Source of the DNA: Cystobacter ferrugineus
GTDB taxonomy: Bacteria > Myxococcota > Myxococcia > Myxococcales > Myxococcaceae
Direction of reading: 5' to 3'
Assembly: GCF_001887355.1 (NCBI RefSeq)
Contig: NZ_MPIN01000003.1
Location: forward strand, 379,939 to 443,938
Length of the DNA stretch: 64,000 bases
Within the stretch, counting starts at the first letter, position 1. Every line of letters begins with the position of its first letter. A program made the translations under genes and the position numbers. The notes under the pieces are model-generated. The model saw only the letters and a program-made list of their open reading frames with translations. It did not search any database and was not told where the DNA came from. Below, in pieces: positions 8,151 through 16,931 of the stretch.

Positions 8151-10009
8151 GCCTCGGCCTGGGACGAGGAGTCCGCCAGGCTCGCCGTTCCGCCGCCGCG
8201 CCGCTTGATGATGAGCAGGGCGAGCGGAATGGCCGTGAGCACCACCTGGGGGATGAGCGACATGGCGTCTGGGTAGACGCCGAGCAGATCGATGGTGACG
8301 AAGCGGATGGGGTGGATGGGCACCAGGGCCACCTCCTGGAGGGCGCGGATCGCCTTGCCCAGCAGGATGATGGCGGTGACCACCAGCAGCACGGTGGACG
8401 CCTTGAAGAGCGTCTTCATGGGCAGCTTGTAGCCCACGCGGTTGACGAAGAGGACGAGCACGGTGAGCGCCACCGCGCCCGCGGCGCACCCCCAGGCCAC
8501 GCCCGACGCCGAGTCGAGCGCGAGTCCCTGCAGGAAGATGGCCGTCTCCACGCTCTCGCGCAGCGCCGAGGTGAAGGCGATGGCGAACAGGCCCATCAAG
8601 CTGCCGCGGCCCAGCGCGCCCTTCATCTTCTCGCGCAGCTCACCCATGAACTTGCTCATGTTGGCGCGCGCGTTGAGCCACAGCGCCGCGTACAGCAGCA
8701 TCGCCACCGCCACGAGCCCGGCGATGCCCTCGAGCATCTCGCGGTTGGCCCCGTTCATCAGGTGCCGGCCGAAGATGAAGGCGAGCGCCCCCACCACCAG
8801 CGCGGACACCCAGCCCAGGTGCACCACGCGCGCGTACTCGGGCGCCTGCATCTTGCGCAGCATCGCCAGCAGCGCGGCGATGATGATGGTCGCCTCGAAG
8901 CCCTCGCGCAGCAGGATGAGCAGGGTGATCCAGATGACGGACAGGAAACTCATCGTGTCGCCACTGTCCCGGCGCGCCTCGTCCAGCAGCGACAAGAGGA
9001 CGCGGCCCTCGTCCTGGAGGTGCGGGCTCTTGCGCTCGGCGGCCACGCGCGTGTCCAGGAAGGCCTTCTCCAGCTTGAGTACCAGGTCCGGGTTGCGCGC
9101 CCGGAGCGTCACCTCCACCGGCTCCAGCCCCTTGAGGTAGGCGTCCAGGAGCGCGTTGCGCGCGCCCAGCATGTCCCCGGAGGCGCCCAGCTTGAGCGCC
9201 TGTTCCACGTACTCGCGCGTCACCAGCAGGCCGCGCTCCTCGTCCACGTCCGGCATCTTCCGGCGCAGGCACGCGAGGTGCTCCTGCCCATAGGCCTGGA
9301 CGAGCTCGGTGTCCGTGGCGTTGGCGAGCTTCTCCAGCGACACGCGCGGCGGCGCGGCGTCACACGGAGGCTGGCGGAGCGTGAGGAGATAGAAGGCCAG
9401 GCCCCAGCGCTCCTCCTCGGTCAGGGTGGGGAAGCCCGGCATGGGCGTGCCGGGCACGCCGAAGCCCACCGTGTTGAAGGCCTTGTAGGGCGTGAGCCCG
9501 CCCATCACCTCGGGATCATGGAAGTTGGTGGGGAGGGGCTCCATCGTCTGGGCGATGGGCACATCCGCGCGTCCGTCCGCGCCGTGACAGGCCGCGCAGC
9601 TCTCCTGGTAGACGCGCTCGCCCACCTTCAGGTCCGGCGGCACCCGCGGGCTGCGCGCCAGTCCCCCCGCGAGCACCAGATCCTCCACCAGCGCGCCGCA
9701 GTCCTGGCTGACGCCCTCGGGATCCTCGGCCTTGTCCACCCGGGCCTTGATCTCCTCCAGCCGCGCGAGGAACGTCTCTCCCGGGCGTCCCAGCTCGCGC
9801 GCCGCCTCGGTGGCCTCGGCGATGAAGCTGCGCTGCTCGGCCAGCTCGAAGTCCGACTTGGATTCCACCGCCGCCGGATAGTCGGCCTGCAGGTACTGCA
9901 GAATGCCCACCAGGCGGTGCCAGGTGCGCGCTTCGGACTTGCTCTCGGCGGCAGTGGCCAACGGCGCCGCGAGCAGCAGGGACAGCAGCAGTAGACCGGT
10001 GCGCTTCAC
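8135..10009 (-). CDS. FTR1 family iron permease with N-terminal cytochrome c domain
   Basis: A predicted 624-residue high-affinity iron uptake protein. From the GTG at 10009 it has a signal peptide (KRTGLLLLSLLLAAPLATA), a periplasmic alpha-helical part, a class I cytochrome c domain with C138-A-A-C141-H142, and then about seven membrane segments of the FTR1 permease. Both iron-exchange motifs are present: REGFE at about 368-372 and RESVE at about 484-488. Fusion of a cytochrome c to FTR1 suggests that electron transfer accompanies ferrous iron oxidation and transport, by analogy with Fet3/Ftr1 and EfeUOB. An imperfect inverted repeat lies 29-52 bp upstream. The gene follows thyA-folA on the same strand but with a 67 bp gap, so it may have its own promoter. 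Confidence 0.92.
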   Translation of the reverse strand: MKRTGLLLLSLLLAAPLATAAESKSEARTWHRLVGILQYLQADYPAAVESKSDFELAEQRSFIAEATEAARELGRPGETFLARLEEIKARVDKAEDPEGVSQDCGALVEDLVLAGGLARSPRVPPDLKVGERVYQESCAACHGADGRADVPIAQTMEPLPTNFHDPEVMGGLTPYKAFNTVGFGVPGTPMPGFPTLTEEERWGLAFYLLTLRQPPCDAAPPRVSLEKLANATDTELVQAYGQEHLACLRRKMPDVDEERGLLVTREYVEQALKLGASGDMLGARNALLDAYLKGLEPVEVTLRARNPDLVLKLEKAFLDTRVAAERKSPHLQDEGRVLLSLLDEARRDSGDTMSFLSVIWITLLILLREGFEATIIIAALLAMLRKMQAPEYARVVHLGWVSALVVGALAFIFGRHLMNGANREMLEGIAGLVAVAMLLYAALWLNARANMSKFMGELREKMKGALGRGSLMGLFAIAFTSALRESVETAIFLQGLALDSASGVAWGCAAGAVALTVLVLFVNRVGYKLPMKTLFKASTVLLVVTAIILLGKAIRALQEVALVPIHPIRFVTIDLLGVYPDAMSLIPQVVLTAIPLALLIIKRRGGGTASLADSSSQAEAQAGK

Positions 10010-10037
10010 GCTCCACCCTCTACCAGTCCGCCCACAT

Positions 10038-10061
10038 ATTCTCAATGTTGCGAGTCAGAAT
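10038..10061 (-). promoter_or_regulatory. Imperfect inverted repeat upstream of the FTR1 gene
   Basis: ATTCTCA (10038-10044) and TCAGAAT (10055-10061) form an inverted repeat with one mismatch in the short AT-rich gap before the iron permease start. On the gene's strand, CATTGAGAATATG resembles part of a Fur box, but the spacing does not fit the classic 7-1-7 Fur site. Iron regulation is an inference. Confidence 0.3.
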
Positions 10062-10076
10062 CAAAACCGGGGGTTA

Positions 10077-10553
10077 TCACCGCTCGTAGGTGAGAAAGGC
10101 GAAGGGCGGGGTGGTGTCCGTGGCCGGGTGGGGCTCCTCGGCGGTGAGGCGCCAGGTGGACAGATCCACCTCGGGGAAGAAGGCGTCGCCCTCGTACTCG
10201 CGGTCGATGCGCGTGAGGTACAGCCGACGCACCCGGTCCATCGCCTGCTCGTAGAGCTGGGCGCCTCCCGCCAGGAAGACCTCGTCGCCGCGCGCCCGCG
10301 CGAGGGCCTCCTCCAGCGAGTGCGCCACCTCGATGCCCTCGGGAGCCCAGTCCTGTTGGCGAGTCACCACGAGCATCGTCCTGCCGGGCAGTGGCCGGCC
10401 GATGGACTCGTACGTCTTGCGGCCCATGAGGAGCGTGTGCCCCATGGTGAGCCGCTTGAATCGTTGGAGGTCCGCCGGCAGGCGCCAGGGCAGGGTGTTG
10501 TCCCGGCCGATGCAGCGGTTGGACGCCATGGCCACGATGGCCGACAGCATCAT
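10077..10553 (-). CDS. folA: Dihydrofolate reductase
   Basis: Reduces dihydrofolate to tetrahydrofolate with NADPH, regenerating the cofactor consumed by thymidylate synthase. The 158 residues contain the N-terminal [20 protein letters not shown], with the substrate-loop Asn-Leu-Pro-Trp, then [20 protein letters not shown] and the nucleotide-binding [10 protein letters not shown] block. Length is normal. The start ATG overlaps the stop of thyA by 4 bp (ATGA), so thyA-folA is a translationally coupled pair, a common arrangement. A position usually Asp/Glu in the active site could not be checked structurally. Confidence 0.96.
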   Translation of the reverse strand: MMLSAIVAMASNRCIGRDNTLPWRLPADLQRFKRLTMGHTLLMGRKTYESIGRPLPGRTMLVVTRQQDWAPEGIEVAHSLEEALARARGDEVFLAGGAQLYEQAMDRVRRLYLTRIDREYEGDAFFPEVDLSTWRLTAEEPHPATDTTPPFAFLTYER

Positions 10554-11344
10554 ACGGCCACCGGTGCCTTGATGGCGGGGTGGGGGTCATACCCACTGAG
10601 GGTGAAGTCCTCGTATTTGAAGTCGAAGAGCGAGCGGACGGCCGGGTTGAGCGTCATGCGGGGCAGGGGCCGGGGCTCGCGCTCGAGTTGCTCGCGCGCC
10701 TGCTCCACGTGGTTGAGGTAGAGGTGCGCGTCGCCCGAGGTGTGGATGAACTCATGGGCCTCGAGCCCCGTCACCTGCGCCACCATCATCGTCAGCAGGG
10801 CGTAGGAGGCGATGTTGAAGGGCAGGCCCAGGAAGATGTCCGCGCTGCGCTGGTAGAGCTGGCAGGACAGCCGCCCGTTGGCCACGTAGAACTGGAACAG
10901 GATGTGACAGGGCGGCAGCTTCATGGCGCCCAGGTCCGCCACGTTCCACGCGCTCACCAGGTGGCGCCGCGAGTCGGGGTTCTTCTTCAGCCCCTCGACG
11001 AGCTGGGTCATCTGATCGATGGAGCCCCCCTCGGGCGTGGACCAGGAGCGCCACTGGTGTCCGTAGATGGGGCCGAGGTTGCCCTCGGCGTCGGCCCACT
11101 CGTCCCAGATGGTGACGCCGTGCGCCTGGAGCGCGTGCACGTTCGTGCCGCCCGCGAGCATCCACAAGAGCTCGTGGATGATGGACTTGAGGTGGAGCTT
11201 CTTCGTCGTCACCAGGGGGAAGCCCCGCGTGAGATCGAAGCGCATCTGATGGCCGAAGACACTCAGCGTGCCGGTGCCGGTGCGGTCGCTCTTCTTCGTG
11301 CCGTGGTGCAGGACGTGCTCGAGCAGGGCGAGGTACGGTGTCAT
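10550..11344 (-). CDS. thyA: Thymidylate synthase
   Basis: Converts dUMP to dTMP with methylenetetrahydrofolate. All family blocks are present in 264 residues: [19 protein letters not shown] near residue 20, [22 protein letters not shown], the catalytic Cys in [33 protein letters not shown] and the C-terminal [14 protein letters not shown]. Length matches the E. coli enzyme. It is the first gene of the thyA-folA pair. The 85 bp between its start and the divergent adenosyltransferase gene must hold both promoters; a G/C-rich hairpin-like stretch is there, but I see no firm -35/-10. Confidence 0.97.
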   Translation of the reverse strand: MTPYLALLEHVLHHGTKKSDRTGTGTLSVFGHQMRFDLTRGFPLVTTKKLHLKSIIHELLWMLAGGTNVHALQAHGVTIWDEWADAEGNLGPIYGHQWRSWSTPEGGSIDQMTQLVEGLKKNPDSRRHLVSAWNVADLGAMKLPPCHILFQFYVANGRLSCQLYQRSADIFLGLPFNIASYALLTMMVAQVTGLEAHEFIHTSGDAHLYLNHVEQAREQLEREPRPLPRMTLNPAVRSLFDFKYEDFTLSGYDPHPAIKAPVAV

Positions 11345-11429
11345 GGATTTCTCCTAGCCCACGACCCCCTGGGGCGCGAGATTTTCGGCCCCGCGCGGTG
11401 CTGACTGTCCGACGAAAAGGAACTCGCCA

Positions 11430-11990
11430 TTGAAGATCTACACGAAGACCGGAGACACGGGAGAGACGGGCCTGTTTGGTGGAGGACGGGTCCGCAAGGA
11501 CAGTGTCCGAGTGGATGCCTACGGTGAGGTGGACGAGCTGAACGCCTCGCTGGGACTGGCGCGCTCCCTGTCCATGCCGTCGGATCTGGATGCCCTGCTC
11601 CAGCGTCTGCAGGAGCAGCTCTTCACCGTGGGAGCGGTGCTCGCCACACCCCCGGGGACCAAGGCCTCCGGCTTCATCCCCCCGCTCAAGGCCGAGTGGA
11701 TCGCCGACATGGAGCGGGCAATCGACACCTTCGAGGGCGAACTGTCCCCCATGACGCACTTCATCCTGCCCGCGGGCGTCCAGGCGGCCGCCGCGCTGCA
11801 CCTGGCGCGCACGGTGTGCCGGCGGGCCGAGCGCCGCGTGGTCACCGCCCTGAGCGAGGGCGAGGCCTCCAAGGACGCGGTGGCCTACCTCAACCGGCTC
11901 TCGGACCTGCTCTTCGTCATGGCGCGGGTGGCCAACCGCCGGGCGGGCGTCGAGGACGTGAAGTGGATCGCGGAGAAGCCCACTACCTAG
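11430..11990 (+). CDS. PduO-type ATP:cob(I)alamin adenosyltransferase
   Basis: Adds the 5'-deoxyadenosyl group to reduced cobalamin to make coenzyme B12. The 186-residue protein starts KIYTKTGDTGETGLFGGGRV, the ATP-binding segment of the PduO/MMAB family, followed by DAYGEVDELNASLGL. The C-terminal part carries the Arg-containing ARTVCRRAERRVV and the Asn/Leu-rich YLNRLSDLLFVMAR helix. TTG 11430 is used as the start because AAAAGGAAC lies 8-10 bp upstream and no ATG or GTG fits. It stands alone between thyA and queG. It would support B12-dependent enzymes encoded elsewhere. Confidence 0.94.
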   Translation: MKIYTKTGDTGETGLFGGGRVRKDSVRVDAYGEVDELNASLGLARSLSMPSDLDALLQRLQEQLFTVGAVLATPPGTKASGFIPPLKAEWIADMERAIDTFEGELSPMTHFILPAGVQAAAALHLARTVCRRAERRVVTALSEGEASKDAVAYLNRLSDLLFVMARVANRRAGVEDVKWIAEKPTT

Positions 11991-12033
11991 CACCCTCCTC
12001 GTCCCGTGGGTCCTCGCGGAAGGGACGCGGCGG

Positions 12034-13071
12034 TTGGGTTATGTAGAGACCGTGCCCCCGCTGTCCACCCAACACCTCCGCCAGCTCTCCACCCAGGTGG
12101 GCTTCGATCTCGTGGGCTTCGCGCGCGCCGAGCCGATTCCAGGGGACTTCCTCCTGGAGTGGTTGGCGGCGGGCTGCGACGCCGACATGGACTGGCTGGG
12201 CACGCGGACGGCCGAGCGGCTCGACGTCTCCCTGCTGCTGCCCGGCGCGCGCACGGTGATCGCCTTCGCCACCAACTACTACCGGGAGGATCCCCGGACG
12301 GAGGACTCGCCCATCGCCCGCTACGCCCGGGGCCGGGACTACCACTCCACCCTGCGCGACAGCCTCAAGTCCTTCCGCCGCCGGCTCAAGGAGGCGTACC
12401 CCGAGGTGCACGACTACGGGAGCGTGGACTCGGGTCCGATGATGGAGAAGGTGTGGGCCGCCCGCGCCGGGCTGGGATACGTGGGCAAGAATGGCTGCTT
12501 CATCACCGAGCCGCTGGGCTCGTGGGTGCTGCTGGCCGTGCTCGTCCTCGACGCCGAGGTGGACGCGTACGCCGAGGGGCCCACTGCGGATCGCTGCGGC
12601 AGTTGCCACCTGTGCATCATGTCGTGTCCCACCGGGGCGCTGCTCGGCCAGGGACGGGTGGACGCGCGGGCCTGCCTCTCCTACCAGACCATCGAGAACC
12701 GCCACGCCGAGGTGCCCGAGTCCTTCCGGGTGGAGATGGACAACCTCGTCTTCGGCTGTGACATCTGCCAGGACGTCTGCCCCCTCAACCGCCGGCCCGT
12801 CACCACCTCCAACAAGCGCTTCGCTCCCCGGGCGGTCGCCGAGCTCGGGGTGATGGAGCTGGCGGCGCTCACCCCCGAGCAGTACGACCAGCTCATCCCC
12901 GGCACCGCGCTCGGCCGGGCCAAGTACGACGGCCTGCGCCGCAACGCCGTGTACGCGCTCGGGGCCGCGAAACGCGTGGAGGCCCGGCCCCTGATCGAAC
13001 GGCTGCGCGAGGACCCGAGCGAGGCCGTTCGTCATGCCGCCGAGTGGGCCCTGCTGCACCTCAATCCCTGA
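12034..13071 (+). CDS. queG: Epoxyqueuosine reductase
   Basis: Catalyses the last step of queuosine formation in tRNA, a cobalamin-dependent reduction of epoxyqueuosine. The N-terminal half is the cobalamin-binding part with the conserved MEKVWAARAGLGYVGKNG block. Two 4Fe-4S clusters are provided by CGSCHLCIMSCPTGAL (about 190-205) and CDICQDVCPLN (about 241-252), followed by a HEAT-like C-terminal helix pair (LGRAKYDGLRRNAVYALG). The TTG at 12034 gives 345 residues; GTG at 12052 (VPPLSTQHL) is equally likely, since neither has a strong ribosome-binding site. The B12 requirement links it loosely to the adenosyltransferase gene just upstream. Confidence 0.95.
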   Translation: MGYVETVPPLSTQHLRQLSTQVGFDLVGFARAEPIPGDFLLEWLAAGCDADMDWLGTRTAERLDVSLLLPGARTVIAFATNYYREDPRTEDSPIARYARGRDYHSTLRDSLKSFRRRLKEAYPEVHDYGSVDSGPMMEKVWAARAGLGYVGKNGCFITEPLGSWVLLAVLVLDAEVDAYAEGPTADRCGSCHLCIMSCPTGALLGQGRVDARACLSYQTIENRHAEVPESFRVEMDNLVFGCDICQDVCPLNRRPVTTSNKRFAPRAVAELGVMELAALTPEQYDQLIPGTALGRAKYDGLRRNAVYALGAAKRVEARPLIERLREDPSEAVRHAAEWALLHLNP

Positions 13072-13156
13072 TATTTGTCCTGGTGACATTCCACACGGGC
13101 CGGGGGGGCTGGCCGCGTCAGTGAATCGCGGGAGCGGATCTGCTACGTGTCGCCGC

Positions 13157-14101
13157 GTGCAGGCCTCCACCACCGATATCGTTCCCGCTCAGCGCGAGTC
13201 GCTCAGCGGGGTCTATGCAGCCTTGTTCCTGCAGGTCGTCATCAGCGCGGGGACATATCTGGCCGGCAAGCGCGCCATGGAGGAACTGCCCCCGCTCACG
13301 GTGGTGATGTGGCGCTTCCTGCTCAGCGCCACCCTCTTCTGTCTGTTGCTCGCCTTCACGCCTGGGCCGAAGCTGCCGCCGCGCTCCGAGTGGCGCCGCG
13401 TATTCATGCTCGGCCTGCTCGCGGGCCCGCTCAACCAGGTGTTGTTCTTCCATGGCCTGTCCCGCTCCACCGCGGCCCACGCGGCGCTGCTCTACGCTCT
13501 GACGCCGCTCGGCGTATACCTGCTGGGGCTCGCGCGCGGGCAGGAGCGTGCCTCGTCACGCGCCGTGTTCGGTATCCTCACGGCGCTCACCGGCGTGGTG
13601 GTGTTGTTGCTCGGGCGGGGGCTGGCCTCGGCGCGCGGCTCGCTGCTGGGCGATCTGCTCATCCTCGGCGCGGTGATCGCGTGGATCGCCTTCACCACCG
13701 AGGGCAAGCCCTTCGCCTCCGCCCATGGCTCGGTGCGCTCCACCGCGTGGAGCATGGTGGCCGCCGCCCTGCTCCTGCTGCCCGTGGCCCCCTTCGTCCT
13801 CGAGCCCGCCCGCACCTTCTCCGTGAGTCCCTCCGCCCTGGGCAGCATCGCCTACCTGGCCGTCCTCACGTCCGTGGTGGCCTACCTCATCTGGTACTAC
13901 GCCCTGACCAAGGTGCCCGCCTCGCACGCGGCCATCTTCTCCAACCTCCAGCCGGTGATGACGGCGCTCGCCGCGTGGCTCCTGCTCGGCGAGTCCCTGC
14001 ATGGGGAACTCATCCTCGGCGGCGCCCTGGTGCTCGTCGGCGTGCGGCTGACCCAGAGCGCCCCCACGGCGCCCATGCGTCAGGGCCTCGAGCGCGCCTA
14101 A
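13157..14101 (+). CDS. EamA/DMT superfamily permease
   Basis: A 314-residue inner-membrane transporter with about ten predicted membrane helices in two EamA repeats: the first near FLQVVISAGTYLAGKRAM, the second near SLLGDLLILGAVIAWIAF with the pattern ending ALGSIAYLAVLTSVVAYLIWYYAL. Members export amino acids or metabolites; the substrate cannot be told. GTG 13157 is chosen because the frame before it is rich in Cys/Gly and does not look coding. Its last 4 bp overlap the end of the convergent Cys/Pro-rich secreted protein gene. Confidence 0.88.
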   Translation: MQASTTDIVPAQRESLSGVYAALFLQVVISAGTYLAGKRAMEELPPLTVVMWRFLLSATLFCLLLAFTPGPKLPPRSEWRRVFMLGLLAGPLNQVLFFHGLSRSTAAHAALLYALTPLGVYLLGLARGQERASSRAVFGILTALTGVVVLLLGRGLASARGSLLGDLLILGAVIAWIAFTTEGKPFASAHGSVRSTAWSMVAAALLLLPVAPFVLEPARTFSVSPSALGSIAYLAVLTSVVAYLIWYYALTKVPASHAAIFSNLQPVMTALAAWLLLGESLHGELILGGALVLVGVRLTQSAPTAPMRQGLERA

Positions 14102-14763
14102 TCCTTCCACCATTTGTCGTCGGACAGCCGCTTCGAGGCGTCCTTCTTCGGGGTCGCCGCGGGCTTCTTGGGTTTGGGCTCCACGGGGGGCGCGGCGTCC
14201 TTCTCGGTGGCCTCCCTGGCCGTGTCTTCGGAATCTCCGAAGATGCGGATCTCCTCCTGCTTTCCCCGGGCCGCGCTCTTCTGCTTCTCCTCGGCGGGCG
14301 GCTTGGGCGCGGGAGTGGGCTCCTCCTCGGGCTTCTCCTCGGCCTTGGCCGACGCGGGTGGAGGAGGGGCGGCGGGCGTTTCGGCAGGCGTTTCCTCCGG
14401 AGCGGACTGCGTGGAGGGCTCGGCGTCGTTGGCCCGGTAGACGCCCCGGCGCTCCGAGTCCTGGAAGGGGGTGGGCGTCGAGGGGTCCTCGAACCGCTCC
14501 GTGGCTGGCGCCGAGCCGGTGGGGGTCGCGGGCTGGTCTCCCGCCGTGTTCCGGAGCGTGTAGAAGCGGGTGGTGCACGCGTCGCGCTCCCGGGTGCACC
14601 GGGTGACGCACTGGTTGAGTTGCTGGTACTTCGTCGTGCCGCCGCCATAGTCGATGGTGCAGTCCTCGCGGCACGTCTCATGGTCCTCACGGCATCCCGG
14701 GGGGATGGTCCGGTCTTCGCCAGCGGTGAGTGTCAGCAGGAGGACGAGCGGGAGCACGGGCAT
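14098..14763 (-). CDS. Secreted Cys-, Pro- and Lys/Glu-rich protein of unknown function
   Basis: From the ATG at 14763 the 221-residue protein begins with a short signal peptide (MPVLPLVLLLTLTAGE). A compact N-terminal region of about 60 residues carries six Cys in the pattern C-x6-C-x3-C then C-x3-C-x6-C (CREDHETCREDC and NQCVTRCTRERDAC), suggesting disulphide-linked helices. The remaining 150 residues are low-complexity, rich in Pro, Ala, Glu and Lys, and end with DDKWWKD. I do not recognise the family. It looks like an envelope protein with a small folded head and a disordered tail. The start at 14799 adds 12 residues without a better signal. Confidence 0.7.
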   Translation of the reverse strand: MPVLPLVLLLTLTAGEDRTIPPGCREDHETCREDCTIDYGGGTTKYQQLNQCVTRCTRERDACTTRFYTLRNTAGDQPATPTGSAPATERFEDPSTPTPFQDSERRGVYRANDAEPSTQSAPEETPAETPAAPPPPASAKAEEKPEEEPTPAPKPPAEEKQKSAARGKQEEIRIFGDSEDTAREATEKDAAPPVEPKPKKPAATPKKDASKRLSDDKWWKD

Positions 14764-14879
14764 GATGGGGACGGAGGCTAGCAGGCCTCCTGGCTCCATG
14801 GGATGGGCGGGGCACTGGTGCTCGGGCCCTTGTCGTGGCTAGCTTCCCCCCCTCGACCCAGGACCCGGGCCGGGGAGGA

Positions 14880-15944
14880 ATGCGACTGCGTAAGCCGAGG
14901 AGCCTGACATGGCGCGAGTTCTTCCGGCGCCTCTGGGTGGAGATCGAGGAAGACGCGGTCACCGAGTGCGCGGCGCAGCTCGCCTTCTATTTCCTCTTCG
15001 CGCTCTTCCCCTTCCTCTTCTTCGTCGTGACGCTCGCGGCCCACCTGCCGGTGGAGCGGGGCGTGGTGGTGTCCATGGTGGAGCGGCTCGGCCCGCTCAT
15101 GCCGGCGGATGCCCTGGGCCTGGTGCGGGCGCACCTGCGCTCCATCGCCCAGGACACCCAGCCGCGCCTGGTCACCTTCGGCCTGGCGCTGTCGCTCTGG
15201 TCCGCCTCCCGCGGCGTGGACGCGTTCCGCCGGGCACTCAACCTCGCCTATGACGTGCCCGAGTACCGGCCCCTGTGGCACACCCAGGGGCTCGCGCTGC
15301 TCATGACCGTGGCGGGCTCGATGCTCATCCCCGTGGCCATCACCCTGTTCCTGCTGGGCGGACGGCTGGGGGAGTGGATCGCCCAGCACCTGCACGTGCT
15401 CAACGCCTACCACGCCGTGTGGTCCTGGCTGCGCTGGCCCTTCGTCACCACGCTCGTCATGCTGGCGCTCGCCCTGTGCTACTGGCGCCTGCCCGCCGTG
15501 CGCCACCGCTACAGCTTCCTGTCCCCCGGCGCGCTGCTCGCGAGCGTGCTGTGGTTGCTCACCACCTGGGGCTTCACCCAGTACGTCGAGCACTTCGGCC
15601 GCTACAACGTCACCTATGGCTCCATCGGCGGCGTCATCGTGCTCCTGCTGTGGCTCTACCTCACCGGCCTCATCTTCATCCTCGGCGGCGAGGTGAACGC
15701 CATCCTCGAGCAGGCCGAGGCCGAGGCGGCGCGCGCGGAAGGACGGCCCTCGCCCATCGAGACCCCCCACCTCAAGGGCGAGGCGGAGGCGGGGGAGTCG
15801 GGGCGCGAGCGGCTCGGCTTCTGGCGGTGGCGCCGGCGCATGGCCGAGCGCGCTCCCACCGACATCGAGCCTCCCGCCGAGCTGCGGGAGGAGGCGCCCG
15901 AGACGCCTCCTCCGGGAAAGTCCGAGCGCTCGCACCTGCCGTAG
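14880..15944 (+). CDS. YihY/BrkB family inner-membrane protein
   Basis: A 354-residue membrane protein of the YihY/virulence factor BrkB family (once annotated RNase BN). Six hydrophobic segments are visible, beginning with AAQLAFYFLFALFPFLFFVV and including GLALSLWSASRGVDAFRRALN and the family hallmark near the end YGSIGGVIVLLLWLYLTGLIFILGGEVNA. The last 70 residues are charged, Pro-rich and probably cytoplasmic. ATG 14880 is preceded by GGGGAGGA; a GTG at 14835 lies further upstream in frame. Function in the family is uncertain. It converges on the M48 peptidase gene with a 10 bp gap. Confidence 0.9.
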   Translation: MRLRKPRSLTWREFFRRLWVEIEEDAVTECAAQLAFYFLFALFPFLFFVVTLAAHLPVERGVVVSMVERLGPLMPADALGLVRAHLRSIAQDTQPRLVTFGLALSLWSASRGVDAFRRALNLAYDVPEYRPLWHTQGLALLMTVAGSMLIPVAITLFLLGGRLGEWIAQHLHVLNAYHAVWSWLRWPFVTTLVMLALALCYWRLPAVRHRYSFLSPGALLASVLWLLTTWGFTQYVEHFGRYNVTYGSIGGVIVLLLWLYLTGLIFILGGEVNAILEQAEAEAARAEGRPSPIETPHLKGEAEAGESGRERLGFWRWRRRMAERAPTDIEPPAELREEAPETPPPGKSERSHLP

Positions 15945-15954
15945 AAGCGGGAGC

Positions 15955-16779
15955 CTACTTGCGCAGGCGCTGCTTGATGGCGGCGAGCTGGTTGCCGCCC
16001 AGCTCCGCGCCCGTCAGCCGGTTCTGCTGGATGTACTTGTTGATGTGCGTGACGCGGTCGGCGCTCGCCGGGTGCGTGCTCAGCCACTTGAACACCGCGG
16101 GCGTCTTGCCCTCCTGGGCCGCGAGCTTCTGGAAGAAGGTGGCCAGGGCGTGCGGATCGTAGTTCACCGCCGAGATGTACTTGGCGCCCAGCTCGTCCGC
16201 TTCCGTCTCGTTGCCGCGGCTGAAGGCCAGCGCGGCGCCATTGCCGGCCAGGCTCGCGGCGATCTTCGACACCGTCCCGGCGTTCTTGCCGAGCGCCGCG
16301 TCGATGATGGCCTGCTGGCCGTACTGCAGCATCATCGCCTGGGCGGAGTGCCGGCCCACCACGTGCGCGGCCTCGTGGCCCATGACGCCGGCCACCTCCG
16401 CCTCGTTCTCGGCCGCCAGCAGCAGGCCCGTGTACACGTAGAGGTAGCCGCCCGGCGTGGCGAAGGCGTTCACCGTCTTCGGATCATCGATGACGTTGAT
16501 CGTCCACTTCACCCCCGGGCGATCCTTGTTGGCCTGCTGCAGGATGCGCGTGGAGAGGCCGCGCACGTACTCCACGACGGTGGGGTCCTCCAGGTACTTG
16601 ATGTTCTCCTTGGTCTCCAGCTCCTGCTTCACCTGCAGGCCGAGCTGCTTCTCCTGCTGATCCGAGATGAAGATGGAGGCCGCCGTGCGCCCCACGTTGA
16701 ACTTCTTGCCCGCCACGCAGCCCGTGGAGAACCCGAGCGCGTACGTGAGGGTGACCACCGCCAGGAGAATCCGCTTCAT
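15955..16779 (-). CDS. M48 family metallopeptidase lipoprotein
   Basis: A 274-residue exported zinc protease. The ATG at 16779 has AAGGAAGG upstream and a lipoprotein signal (MKRILLAVVT...GFSTGC21). The zinc motif HEAAH is near the middle (GVMGHEAAHVVGRHSAQ), with the third ligand Glu in the ETEADELGAKYIS block, both typical of M48B/C proteins such as LoiP, YcaL or BepA. The C terminus carries WLSTHPASADRVTHI, also characteristic. Members help with outer-membrane protein quality control. The upstream frame to 18054 is a shadow of the polymerase gene and is not part of this gene. Confidence 0.93.
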   Translation of the reverse strand: MKRILLAVVTLTYALGFSTGCVAGKKFNVGRTAASIFISDQQEKQLGLQVKQELETKENIKYLEDPTVVEYVRGLSTRILQQANKDRPGVKWTINVIDDPKTVNAFATPGGYLYVYTGLLLAAENEAEVAGVMGHEAAHVVGRHSAQAMMLQYGQQAIIDAALGKNAGTVSKIAASLAGNGAALAFSRGNETEADELGAKYISAVNYDPHALATFFQKLAAQEGKTPAVFKWLSTHPASADRVTHINKYIQQNRLTGAELGGNQLAAIKQRLRK

Positions 16780-16931
16780 GCCTCGCCTTCCTTTGTCTGG
16801 GTGATGCTCCGCAGGAGGGCGTCGTACCCATCGGGCCGGGGGCTCGGCAAGTGCCCCGTGGTGAAGGGTCGGCATCACGACGCCCGGCCGCGAGGCCCCT
16901 GGCTTCGGGCCTCGCGGGGTACTCCTCGTTT

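Noticed and set aside
6989-9994. A 1001-codon open frame on the plus strand
   Set aside because: It is an out-of-frame and antisense shadow over the Nudix/MBL and FTR1 genes; its translation is Gly/Ala/Arg/His low complexity with no domain.
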